This document shows, piece by piece, positions 1 through 8,122 of a stretch of DNA of 64,000 nucleotides. The notes under the pieces were generated by a model. That model saw only the letters and a list, made by a program, of their open reading frames with translations, did not search any database and was not told the origin of the DNA. The position numbers and the translations under genes were made by a program. Position 1 is the first letter of the stretch. Each line of letters opens with the position of its first letter. This DNA comes from Pseudomonas sp. B33.4 (GTDB lineage Bacteria; Pseudomonadota; Gammaproteobacteria; Pseudomonadales; Pseudomonadaceae): contig NZ_CP140706.1 in assembly GCF_034555375.1 (NCBI RefSeq), positions 2,099,001 through 2,163,000 on the forward strand, read 5' to 3'.

Positions 1-1748
1 GCACGCTGGTTAGGCGAAAAGAAGCTCCAGTGCACTAACAGTTGTCGTGCAAACTCGGCTTTGCCGTGCAGAGGCTCAGGGGTAAGTGCGTTCAAGGACC
101 AACTTGAGGATGGTTTTACTGGAATTCTTTGACCTTTTTCTGGCACTGGGAAAGGCAAAATCGTTGACTCCGGAATTCGCTCCATCCAGGCTTGTGGAAC
201 TACCGACTTATAGTCTTCGGACCACGATTGTTTGACACCGGTGATGCTTTCAAAGTTTTCGTATTTTTTAACGTTCTGTTCCAAAGGTTGGAACATGTCA
301 TAGGCCAATACAGACGCCTTTTTGCTTTCGTTATTTGCGGTTAGCCATTTTTCATTGGTGAAAGCAGTGAAGTAAGCAGCCCCACCTTTGCGGTGATACT
401 GGAAATAATCCGAAATGACCTTGAACCATTCCTGAATATAGGGGAGGAAGTCACTCTTGAGTGTGTTGGGTAGGTCAGCAGTACTTGCCCCCAAGGCCCG
501 ATAGGCGCGCTCTTTACCCGTTCTCGCGTCGCGTCGATGGGGTTCGCTGCTGAAGGTGGCCTTGTTGAAGGCCTCTTCAAAGTCTTGCACAGCCATGGCA
601 ACGTCCAAGGGCATGAAAAGCAGACGCTTGAGCATGGTCGGAAGTATCTGAAGCGACGTGGTATTCAGGTCGAGGTTCAGGTGCTCTTGGAGTGTCGGAA
701 TTAGATGCTTGCATCCATTAATGAACTGAGTCATTTCCCGTACAGTCTGCAATGGAAGTTCCAGGCGACTGTTTTCTTCTCCGTTCACACGCTCGTTTAA
801 CAGGGCGTTGAGCCAATGTTGGAGGGTGGCGAGCGGGAACAGCTTGGAATTATTGTTTGTCAGTATGATTTTCTGGTTTTGTAGGTAGCTGGTCAGCGCG
901 GGTAATTTAATCCTGCGAGGCAATGGAAGAATTTTACGTTGATATTCTTCTGCCAGATCCTTTGCTCTGGTTTCGGCGTTTTTTTCTATGGCCGATTTTT
1001 TATGCGTCAGCCTTCCGTGAAATTCTCGCCAGATAACTTCGTCATACAGGCTTAGATCGCCGCTGATCAGGGGCACGACAAAAGGTGATGTGAGGTACTT
1101 GCGAACGACTTCTATGTTTTCAAACGCTAGTTGCAGGGAGGTGTCGACATCATCAATAGGTAGAACAACAAGCCTTCTTCCTGTCAGCGTCAACGTCTTT
1201 TTCAGCAGGATGTGAACATGTTCTGCGAGAGACTGGTTTCCCATGAATGCTCGAAGTTTATCCAAGCCATATTGCTCTTTCTGTTTCTGGATACCCTCCA
1301 GTGCTGCGCCCAATTTATGCAGCTGCTCGTAAAAGGCTTCGGCTTCTTTCTCACGGTTTTCCAGAGCCCCGCGAACGGTCTTGTCTCGCATCAGCGCCGC
1401 CACAATCACGTTGAGCAGAAGGTCATCGCCGTTTTCCAGCAGAGTCGGATCCACTGGCTTGAGGATCAGCAGATTCTTGTTATCTTTGAGATACGTCGTG
1501 AGATTGACCAGAACTGAACTTTTGCCAGTGCCTCGACCGCCGTCGATCAGGATCGCTTCATGGCTTCGATAATCATCAAGGTCGTCAGACTGACTGTCGA
1601 GAGAGGGTGTTTTTCCCAGACTGTGGTTCAGGTGCTCGACAATTTTCTTATAGACGTCCTGCGCCAACAGGTTTTTTGGTGTCGGCTGATGAGCCTGTTC
1701 GCCTTGATCGATTGGCAGTTCGATTTCGATGCCGGGATTCTCGCCCAT
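1..1748 (-). CDS. P-loop NTPase, possible defence protein (C-terminus beyond window)
   Basis: A reading frame stays open from an ATG at 1748 to the left edge (at least 582 aa), so the C-terminus is missing. The ATG has a good ribosome site (AAGGA, about 9 bases upstream). Residues about 70-78 form a Walker A motif (GGRGTGKSS), and about 191-204 a hydrophobic strand ending in IDDVD, a Walker B motif. A GDLSLYDE segment near 225 resembles the strand following Walker B in KAP/STAND/AAA+ type ATPases. The remainder is charged, largely helical in look, without membrane segments or signal peptide. The stretch is clearly AT-richer than the pyoverdine genes and uses less GC-biased codons, which suggests transfer. 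Large single P-loop ATPases of this kind often belong to anti-phage systems (for example RdrA of RADAR), but no partner gene is visible and the exact family is not established. Confidence 0.75.
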   Translation of the reverse strand, partial: MGENPGIEIELPIDQGEQAHQPTPKNLLAQDVYKKIVEHLNHSLGKTPSLDSQSDDLDDYRSHEAILIDGGRGTGKSSVLVNLTTYLKDNKNLLILKPVDPTLLENGDDLLLNVIVAALMRDKTVRGALENREKEAEAFYEQLHKLGAALEGIQKQKEQYGLDKLRAFMGNQSLAEHVHILLKKTLTLTGRRLVVLPIDDVDTSLQLAFENIEVVRKYLTSPFVVPLISGDLSLYDEVIWREFHGRLTHKKSAIEKNAETRAKDLAEEYQRKILPLPRRIKLPALTSYLQNQKIILTNNNSKLFPLATLQHWLNALLNERVNGEENSRLELPLQTVREMTQFINGCKHLIPTLQEHLNLDLNTTSLQILPTMLKRLLFMPLDVAMAVQDFEEAFNKATFSSEPHRRDARTGKERAYRALGASTADLPNTLKSDFLPYIQEWFKVISDYFQYHRKGGAAYFTAFTNEKWLTANNESKKASVLAYDMFQPLEQNVKKYENFESITGVKQSWSEDYKSVVPQAWMERIPESTILPFPVPEKGQRIPVKPSSSWSLNALTPEPLHGKAEFARQLLVHWSFFSPNQR

Positions 1749-1895
1749 GTAAACCGTTCCTTGTCATGCGCATAGCGCCTGCCCGACGGTGGGAAGGCGA
1801 AGATTTGATTGAATGGATCCAAGAAGAGTAGCTATGTGCTACTACAAATGCCAGTCAAACACTTGCATGGCTATGCGTTATCAAGAGGCCTTCAT

Positions 1896-2159
1896 TTACG
1901 TTGCAACAGATCCCAATGCCCTGAGTTTTTCCCTTCGGCGCCTCCTTGGGTATATTGTGCGCGATACCCCCAGCACCCGCCGCTCGTAAGGGCCGCTGAA
2001 GTGCTGGGCGTCTTCATCCTCTTTCGGCGCCGGGCCAATGCCATGAGCGTCACGGCCGGCCACCGAACTGATGGGGCGCAGGTAACACATGGTCGATCTG
2101 GACGCTCGGTACGGCGTATGCGCGCTGTACTCGGATTGCTGCCGACCGGACTTGCGCAT
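1896..2159 (-). CDS. Possible small protein, 87 aa, unknown function
   Basis: This frame starts two bases after the stop codon of the upstream gene at 2162-2551, a spacing typical of translational coupling, and ends at a TAA at 1896. The product is rich in Arg, Ser and Tyr and basic at the C-terminus (IYPRRRRREK). No domain is recognised. The frame stays open much further upstream (to 2639), but that part only overlaps the better-supported gene in another frame. The 148 bases between it and the P-loop gene hold no other gene. It may be a real small gene of an accessory cluster or a conserved non-coding stretch that happens to be open. Confidence 0.35.
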   Translation of the reverse strand: MRKSGRQQSEYSAHTPYRASRSTMCYLRPISSVAGRDAHGIGPAPKEDEDAQHFSGPYERRVLGVSRTIYPRRRRREKLRALGSVAT

Positions 2160-2161
2160 GG

Positions 2162-2551
2162 CTAAGCCTCGGCTTCCGCCACCTGATTGAAATACTTCGT
2201 CCGATCCGGCGTAAACGTCACCCGCATCTTTGTCCGCGAACAGGTCAGCGAACGCTCTTCGCTCAAATCGATATCCAGATTCTCGCCACGCAAGCCTTGC
2301 CACTGCGCCAGATACTTCAACGAGCCATATTTCTCGGTTTTCTTCAGGCTGCGGCTCACGCCACCTTTCCAACCAAGCACGGGCAGTTCGCCGGCGAGGC
2401 ATTTTTGTGCGAGGTCGGGGAAACGGGTGGCGCGCTGGCGGCCGACTTCCCAGCATTTGATCAGGCCTTGGTCGGCGGCTTCCCAGAGTTGGGTGCGGGT
2501 CAGGCCCGTGCGAAGAGGGGCGTCGATGTTGCGCTGGACGTGCTGGGACAT
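2162..2551 (-). CDS. Hypothetical protein, 129 aa
   Basis: The start chosen is the internal Met of MSQHVQRNIDAPL, because it has an AAGGA ribosome site six bases upstream; the longer frame to 2662 adds a Pro/Cys-rich leader that looks non-coding. The protein is soluble and mixed charged, has no signal peptide or membrane segment, and ends in EAEA. I recognise no domain. It lies upstream of the possible small gene and the P-loop NTPase on the same strand, so the three may form one accessory transcription unit. Confidence 0.6.
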   Translation of the reverse strand: MSQHVQRNIDAPLRTGLTRTQLWEAADQGLIKCWEVGRQRATRFPDLAQKCLAGELPVLGWKGGVSRSLKKTEKYGSLKYLAQWQGLRGENLDIDLSEERSLTCSRTKMRVTFTPDRTKYFNQVAEAEA

Positions 2552-2862
2552 TCTGGTTCCTTGAATTCGGGTTTTGTTGGACAGCTCCGCTGTGCCCGTT
2601 GCGGTGGATGGTAGGGGCGGATGTAACCGCTGGCAACAAGGTATTTCGGGGTGTAAGTGCAAGTTACGAGGGGAGCTTGGCGTGGCGTTTGTGAGTTTTT
2701 TGCAGGCATTGATTTACACAAAGTGTCGCCGCAGGTAACCGGTGCAGGGGGCAGCGCCGAAATTCGGCGCTGGGTGATGTGTCTGGCGTGTAGGCCGGCT
2801 TCTCACAAAAGGCGTTTAAAGTGCGATTTATCTGACAGACGCTGACGAAGAGCCGGACGAGC
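2552..2862. other. Intergenic stretch with a short palindrome
   Basis: Between the hypothetical gene and the GH15 gene. It holds a near-perfect palindrome at 2752-2772 (CAGCGCCGA, AAT, TCGGCGCTG) that could fold as a hairpin, possibly ending GH15 transcription, but no T-run follows it. Small open frames here overlap each other and lack ribosome sites. I see no RNA gene or mobile element. Confidence 0.5.
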
Positions 2863-4689
2863 TCAAGGCTGCCACTCACTCTTTTCCCCGCTCAAACGTC
2901 GATCCAGAAAGCTCGCCGCGCTGATCAACGCCAGATGCGTCAGCGCTTGCGGCGTATTACCCAAATGCCGGCCATGGCTGTCGAACTCTTCGGCATACAG
3001 TCCCAACGGGTTGGCGTAACGCAGCAGTTGCTCAAACTCCAGATGCGCTTTTTCCACCTGCCCCGCACGGGCGAGGCATTCGACGTACCAGAATGAACAC
3101 GCAGCGAAAGCGCCTTCGGTGCCGGCCAGACCATCGATATTGCTGTCGTCGTTGCGATAGCGATACACCATGCCGTCGCGCACCAGATGCTTTTCAATCG
3201 CCTCAAGCGTCGACAGCCAACGTGGATCCTTGGCGCTGACAAAGCGCACCAGCGGCATCAGCAACATCGAGCCATCCAGCGCCGTGCCACCCTTGTACTG
3301 CACGAAATGCCCGCGTTCCTCGTTCCAGAAGTTCTCCCAGATGTCGGCGTAAATTGCCTGCCGAGTCTGATCCCATTGCGCGAAGGGCGCCGGCAGCGAG
3401 CGTTTCGAGGCCAGTCGGATGGCCCGGTCCAGCGCCACCCAGCACATCAGCCGCGAGTGCAGAAAGTGATGTTGCTCACCGCGCATTTCCCAGATGCCTA
3501 CATCCTTGGTTTGCCACGTCTCACAGACTTGATCGACCACTTCGCGCACGTGTTTCCAGCCTTGATGGGAAATCGCATCGCCGTACTTGTTGACCAGATA
3601 GACCGCGTCCATTAGCTCGCCGAAGATGTCGAGCTGGATCTGGTCGTACGCACCATTGCCGATGCGCACCGGTTTCGCGCCGCCGTGTCCGGAGAGATGG
3701 GTCAGTTCGGTTTCCGGCAATTCCTGTTGCCCGTCGATGGCGTACAAAATATTCAGCTTCATCGGTTGCCCATGGCAGTCGCTGACCCGTCCGCGCAGCC
3801 AGCCCATATAGGCGTTGGCTTCGCCGACAAAACCCAGGCGCATGAACGCGTACACCGTAAACGAGGCATCGCGGATCCACGTGTAGCGGTAATCCCAGTT
3901 GCGTTCACCGCCCGGCGTTTCCGGAAGACCGAAGGTGGCGGCAGCGAGAATCGCGCCGTGTTTGCGCGAGGTCAGCAGTTTGAGGGCGAGGGCCGAGCGG
4001 TTGACCATTTCGCGCCAGCGTCCGCGATAGATCGACTGACCGAGCCAGTCGCGCCAGTACTTCAGCGTGCGTTCCATGCACAGTTGTGCGGCACCCGCCG
4101 CGAAACGCGGATCGTCTTCGCCACCGAGCATGAATGCGGCAGTCTGATCCTGTTTCAAGGTAAATGAGGCAACCGCTGCGTCGGTTTCGATGTGCAACGG
4201 CTGATCCGAAGTCAGACGCATCGATGGCTGCCCAGCGGCACTGAAAATCACCGCTTGCTGGTCCATCCGTGCACGGGTGTCGGCGCGCGCGTAGTCATGG
4301 CGCACCGCGCAACGCACGTGGAAGGTCGCCTCACCGCTGACCACGCGGACCCGGCGCATCAGCAGCGGCAAATCGTCCTCGTTGTCCGCCACCGGCAACA
4401 GATCGGTGACTTCGACCACCGCACGCTCACTCAGCCAGCGGGTTTGCAGGACGTTGGTGTCAGGCAGGTAAATCTGCTCGCGGCGCGCATCGGGCAAGTC
4501 CGGGGCCAACTGGAAAATCCCCGCGTTGGGGGTGTCCAGCAGCGAACAGAAAATCGACGGACTGTCGAACTCCGGCCAGCAGAAAAAATCCACGCTACCG
4601 CGATCGTTGACCAGCGCTGCACTGCGCATATCGCCAATGATGCCGTGGGCATCGATCGGGCTTTGTCGTTCCAGATGATGCTCAGCCAT
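2863..4689 (-). CDS. Glycoside hydrolase family 15 protein
   Basis: A 608-aa protein of the bacterial GH15 family (glucoamylase/trehalase-like, inverting alpha-glucosidases). The N-terminal beta-sandwich begins with SPIDAHGIIGDMRSAALV and the RGSVDFFCWPEFDSPS segment usual for this family. The (alpha/alpha)6 barrel contains NWDYRYTWIRDASF near residue 265, carrying the family's Trp-Ile-Arg-Asp substrate-binding motif, and LYAEEFD near 575, which fits the catalytic base region. There is no signal peptide, so it should be cytoplasmic. The start overlaps the end of the upstream SDR gene by 8 bases, so the two are co-transcribed. A role in trehalose or maltodextrin breakdown is likely; the true substrate cannot be told from sequence. 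Confidence 0.85.
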   Translation of the reverse strand: MAEHHLERQSPIDAHGIIGDMRSAALVNDRGSVDFFCWPEFDSPSIFCSLLDTPNAGIFQLAPDLPDARREQIYLPDTNVLQTRWLSERAVVEVTDLLPVADNEDDLPLLMRRVRVVSGEATFHVRCAVRHDYARADTRARMDQQAVIFSAAGQPSMRLTSDQPLHIETDAAVASFTLKQDQTAAFMLGGEDDPRFAAGAAQLCMERTLKYWRDWLGQSIYRGRWREMVNRSALALKLLTSRKHGAILAAATFGLPETPGGERNWDYRYTWIRDASFTVYAFMRLGFVGEANAYMGWLRGRVSDCHGQPMKLNILYAIDGQQELPETELTHLSGHGGAKPVRIGNGAYDQIQLDIFGELMDAVYLVNKYGDAISHQGWKHVREVVDQVCETWQTKDVGIWEMRGEQHHFLHSRLMCWVALDRAIRLASKRSLPAPFAQWDQTRQAIYADIWENFWNEERGHFVQYKGGTALDGSMLLMPLVRFVSAKDPRWLSTLEAIEKHLVRDGMVYRYRNDDSNIDGLAGTEGAFAACSFWYVECLARAGQVEKAHLEFEQLLRYANPLGLYAEEFDSHGRHLGNTPQALTHLALISAASFLDRRLSGEKSEWQP

Positions 4690-5482
4690 TGCCGCGAAAC
4701 TCCGGATAGAGGCTCATGCCGCCGTCGATGAACAGGGTGGTGCCGACGATATAGTCGGAGGAGTCGGAGGCGAGAAATACCACCGCGTTGGCGACGTCTT
4801 CGACATCGCCGATACGGCCGTAAGGAATCAGCTCCAGCAGCTTTTCGCCGGCAGCGCCTTGGGTGGCGTCATTGTTGATTGCGGTGCGAATCGCTCCCGG
4901 CGCGATGCCGTTGATGCGGATGCGTTGATGGCTGACTTCCTGCGCGAGGGTTTGCATCAACTGATCGACGCCGCCCTTGGACGCTGCATAGTTGACGTGC
5001 CCGGCCCAGGGAATGCGCTGGTGCACCGAACTCATGTGGATGATCTTGCCGGCGGCGCGGGACACGCCTTCGCGAACGCCCTGACGAGTGAAAATCCGCA
5101 GGGCGGCACGGGCGCAGAGGAACTGGCCGGTGAGGTTGACACCGATCACCGCGTTCCAGTCGTCCAAGGTCATGTCCACAGCGGCGGCGTCCTTTTGCAT
5201 CCCGGAATTGGCGATCAGAATGTCCAGCGAGCCGAAGGCGTCGAGGGTCTGGGCGAATAATCGCTCGACCTCGTCTTCTTTCGACACATCCGCGCCGATG
5301 GCGATGGCCTGGCCACCGCCAGCGATGATCTGTCGGGCCAGTGCTTCGGCCGGTTCCGCCTGGCGGTTGTAGTTGATGACAACCGCGGCGCCGGCCGCGG
5401 CGAGGGCTTTGGCGGCGGCGTGCCCGATGCCGGAGCTGGCGCCGGTGATCAGGGCTGTTTGTCGGGCGAGGGAAATATGCAT
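4682..5482 (-). CDS. SDR family oxidoreductase (glucose 1-dehydrogenase-like)
   Basis: A 266-aa classical short-chain dehydrogenase. The N-terminal TGASSGIG is the Rossmann nucleotide-binding motif. The catalytic set is visible as SSVHQ (Ser about 151), then YAASKGG (Tyr and Lys about 165 and 169). The C-terminal part ends in the FIDGGMSLYP type typical of glucose 1-dehydrogenase-like members. It overlaps the GH15 gene downstream, so a joint role in sugar metabolism is plausible: the hydrolase would release glucose and this enzyme could oxidise it. Substrate and cofactor are not fixed by what can be seen. Confidence 0.85.
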   Translation of the reverse strand: MHISLARQTALITGASSGIGHAAAKALAAAGAAVVINYNRQAEPAEALARQIIAGGGQAIAIGADVSKEDEVERLFAQTLDAFGSLDILIANSGMQKDAAAVDMTLDDWNAVIGVNLTGQFLCARAALRIFTRQGVREGVSRAAGKIIHMSSVHQRIPWAGHVNYAASKGGVDQLMQTLAQEVSHQRIRINGIAPGAIRTAINNDATQGAAGEKLLELIPYGRIGDVEDVANAVVFLASDSSDYIVGTTLFIDGGMSLYPEFRGNG

Positions 5483-5573
5483 GCAGCGTCGCGCCTTGGG
5501 TCGGTGGGCTTATTTAGCTGACTGACGGGCGGCGGCGAGAGTTCATCTCGCGATCATGAAAAGATCGATAGCT

Positions 5574-6542
5574 TTAGACCTGATAACGCCCACTGGTGCG
5601 ATGCCACTCCACGCTGCCGGCCAGCCAGCACTTGAGGCCCGTCAGATAGCATTTGAGTAACGGCGAGGCCTGCGGCAGTACGGTGCATTCTGCCGCCTCG
5701 TACAAATGCATGATTTCGTCGTGAATGGCGGCACTTTGCGCCATCGCTTGTTCAGGCGAGCATTGCTGTTCGCGGATCAACAGCAAGGGCAGGTTGAAAT
5801 CACCGATCCCGGCTTGCTGCTCCTTCAGCGCCGAAAAAAGATCATTGGCAATGATCGTCGCGCTGGCAGCCAGTGTCGTGACGCGCCGCACATCGGGTGC
5901 GCTATACACATTCGCGGGCAGTTCATAGCCTCCGATGATGTCGATCAACGACAGGCACGGCAGGAAACTGTTGACCTGACGGTGGGCCAGATATTCCCAA
6001 AGTGCTGGCGTGAGACCTTCGGTGCGCCAGGTCGCTTCGGCGCTCATGGTCACGAACATGGCGATGATTTCATGGCGTACGCGTGCGACCTGTGCTGGTG
6101 TGGCGAGGGCCTCCACCCGCGCCAGATAGCCGCGCAGAGCGACCAGTACCGGATCGCTGCTCAGTGCCTGTTCAAGGCCGGGGCGGAAACGTTCGCTCAA
6201 GTACACCGGTTCCAGCGCCGCCAGCGCCACTGACAGGCGCGGGCCGACCATTTTCGGTTCGGATCCGGTTCTCTCGTCATCACAGTAGTAATCATCGACA
6301 GCGAAGAGGGCGGCAAAACATTGCGCTGCCAGTAGCAGGCGATCGGGATCATCGGTGTCGGTATGGCACAGCATGGCGAAGCGCCCGAAGCCCATGGCGC
6401 GCACTTTTGCATGGTGTCTTGGAAAAATTCCGACCTGCTCAATCCACGGCATGAGGCGATCATCCACTTCTGCCGCCAGAGAGAGGTCGACTCTAAAGGG
6501 CGCAAGTCCATACAGCGGCGGGACGGTCCAGGGCGATTTCAT
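5574..6542 (-). CDS. Class I terpene synthase family protein
   Basis: The start is placed at MKSPWTVPPLYG because an AAGGA ribosome site precedes it; the open frame extends 20 codons further without a ribosome site. The product (322 aa) has both metal-binding motifs of class I terpene cyclases: an aspartate-rich DDYYCDDE near residue 97 and an NSE motif NDLFSALKE near 235. The length fits a single-domain bacterial cyclase and lacks the Pro-rich N-terminus of 2-methylisoborneol synthases; no prenyl methyltransferase or P450 is next to it. The product is therefore unknown, probably a sesquiterpene or monoterpene. It is divergent from an MFS transporter, and a lux-box-like palindrome lies 58 bases upstream. 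Confidence 0.85.
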   Translation of the reverse strand: MKSPWTVPPLYGLAPFRVDLSLAAEVDDRLMPWIEQVGIFPRHHAKVRAMGFGRFAMLCHTDTDDPDRLLLAAQCFAALFAVDDYYCDDERTGSEPKMVGPRLSVALAALEPVYLSERFRPGLEQALSSDPVLVALRGYLARVEALATPAQVARVRHEIIAMFVTMSAEATWRTEGLTPALWEYLAHRQVNSFLPCLSLIDIIGGYELPANVYSAPDVRRVTTLAASATIIANDLFSALKEQQAGIGDFNLPLLLIREQQCSPEQAMAQSAAIHDEIMHLYEAAECTVLPQASPLLKCYLTGLKCWLAGSVEWHRTSGRYQV

Positions 6543-6600
6543 TGACGATTCCTTCGCGGTTGAGCGCAGGGTCATCAGAGCCCTATTGACCAAAAAAGGC

Positions 6601-6620
6601 ACCTGTCATACCTGACAGGT
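6601..6620. promoter_or_regulatory. lux-box-like palindrome
   Basis: The sequence ACCTGTCATACCTGACAGGT is a perfect 8-bp dyad (ACCTGTCA/TGACAGGT) around a 4-base centre, 20 bp in total, with the CT-N12-AG arrangement of LuxR-family boxes. It lies between the divergent terpene synthase and MFS genes, 58 bases upstream of the cyclase start, where an activator of that gene would bind. Confidence 0.6.
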
Positions 6621-6838
6621 CTGTGCGTTTTGCGACGGATGGTCAACGTCGATCCAGCATCCGACGGAGGTTTCCATCGGTCTGGTCAGTTGACACCGGC
6701 AGGCTCGCCGGGGCGGCTGAGTCATCTGTTTATCAAAAGGCCCTTGGACTTCACTCCTTCACATTCCACCAACAATTCCCCGCTTCCACGCCACCCGACC
6801 CTATGGCAACTTGGCGGCCCTTGATGAGGCTGCAGTCC

Positions 6839-8011
6839 ATGGCAAATCCCTACCGCGAATTATTCAACGCCCCTGGCGCACGCAATTTTGTGCTGGCCGG
6901 GATGATTGCGCGCATGCCGATTTCCATGACCGGTATCGGCGTGATCACCATGCTCTCGCAGTTGAAAGGCGGCTATGCACTGGCCGGTGCAGTGGCGGCG
7001 ACGTTTGCCTTGGCCACGGCGTTTTGCGCGCCACAGGTGTCGCGTCTGGTTGACCGTTATGGCCAGCGAAAAATTCTCCCGATATCGGCGTTGCTCGGCG
7101 GCGGGGCATTGTTGATGTTGCTGCTCTGCACCCGCTTGCAGGCACCGACCTGGACGCTGTTCATTTTCGCCGCGCTGGCCGGGTGCATGCCGAGCATGTC
7201 GGCGATGGTGCGGGCGCGCTGGACGGAAATCTATCGCGGTCAACCGCAACTACAGACCGCTTATGCGCTGGAGTCGGTGCTGGATGAAGTGTGTTTCATC
7301 GTCGGCCCACCGTTGTCGGTGGGGTTGTGCGTTGCAGTGTTCCCGGAGGCCGGGCCGTTGGCGGCTTTGTTGGCGCTCGCTATTGGTGTCACGGCGTTCG
7401 TCGCCCAGCGCAGCACCGAGCCGGCGGTGCATCCACAGGAGTCGCATCATCAGGGTTCGATCATTGCTTCGACGGACATTCAACTGCTGCTGGCGCTGAT
7501 GATTGCCATGGGCATCATCGTCGGTGTGATTGATGTGGTCAGCGTCGCGTTTGCCCAGCAGCAAGGGCAGCCGGCGGCGGCGAGTATCGTCTTGTCGGTT
7601 TACGCGATCGGTTCGTGCCTGGCCGGCATCGCCTTCGGTGCGATGCGCTCGAAATTGCCATTGCCGCAGTTGTTCCTGTACGGCGGCGTGGCGACGGCGG
7701 TGACGACGTTACCGCTGTTGCTGGCGAGCAATATTCTGGGCTTGTCGCTGGCGGTGTTTATCGCCGGGCTGTTCTTCGCGCCGACGCTGATTGTCGCAAT
7801 GGCGTTGATTGAGCGCATCGTGCCGCCGGCCAAGTTGACCGAGGGCCTGACTTGGCTCGTGACCGGTTTGAGTATTGGCGTGGCCATCGGTGCGGCTGGT
7901 TCAGGATGGCTGGTGGATGCCTTCGGCGCTCGTAGCGGGTTCTGGCTGGCGATTGTGGCCGGGGCGGTGGTGCTGGGCTCGGCGATACAGAGCTACCGCC
8001 ATCTGAAATAG
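6839..8011 (+). CDS. MFS transporter
   Basis: A major facilitator superfamily permease of about 390 aa with some twelve hydrophobic segments. The frame is open from 6623, but the part before MANPYRELFNAPG is Arg- and Pro-rich and non-membrane-like; the ATG at 6839 has GAGG nine bases upstream (6824 is an alternative). SRLVDRYGQRK near residue 65 is the cytoplasmic loop 2-3 motif of the family. It is divergent from the terpene synthase and could export a related product, or be unrelated; specificity cannot be told. Confidence 0.85.
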   Translation: MANPYRELFNAPGARNFVLAGMIARMPISMTGIGVITMLSQLKGGYALAGAVAATFALATAFCAPQVSRLVDRYGQRKILPISALLGGGALLMLLLCTRLQAPTWTLFIFAALAGCMPSMSAMVRARWTEIYRGQPQLQTAYALESVLDEVCFIVGPPLSVGLCVAVFPEAGPLAALLALAIGVTAFVAQRSTEPAVHPQESHHQGSIIASTDIQLLLALMIAMGIIVGVIDVVSVAFAQQQGQPAAASIVLSVYAIGSCLAGIAFGAMRSKLPLPQLFLYGGVATAVTTLPLLLASNILGLSLAVFIAGLFFAPTLIVAMALIERIVPPAKLTEGLTWLVTGLSIGVAIGAAGSGWLVDAFGARSGFWLAIVAGAVVLGSAIQSYRHLK

Positions 8012-8020
8012 CGGGGACAT

Positions 8021-8110
8021 TGTGGGAGTGAGCCTGCTCGCGAAAGCGGTCCGTCATTCAACACTCATAGTGAATGTGAAATAGCCTTCGCGAGCAGGCT
8101 CGCTCCCACA
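8021..8110. repeat. Inverted repeat, TGTGGGAGYGAGCCTGCTCG type
   Basis: Two 24-base arms (8021-8044 and 8087-8110) differ at one position and would form a long hairpin. The same arm sequence recurs at 54078-54170 and, with small changes, at 61036-61106. It sits between the convergent MFS and cupin genes and probably also acts as a two-way transcription stop. Confidence 0.85.
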
Positions 8111-8122
8111 GGGGACGCAGTG

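Noticed and set aside
1896..2639. A 247-aa minus-strand frame
   Set aside because: Its first two thirds overlap the better-supported 129-aa gene in another frame and look Pro/Arg-rich and non-coding; only the last 87 codons were kept as a possible gene.
5574..6542. 2-methylisoborneol or 2-methylenebornane synthase
   Set aside because: The protein is too short and lacks the adjacent GPP methyltransferase found with those enzymes.
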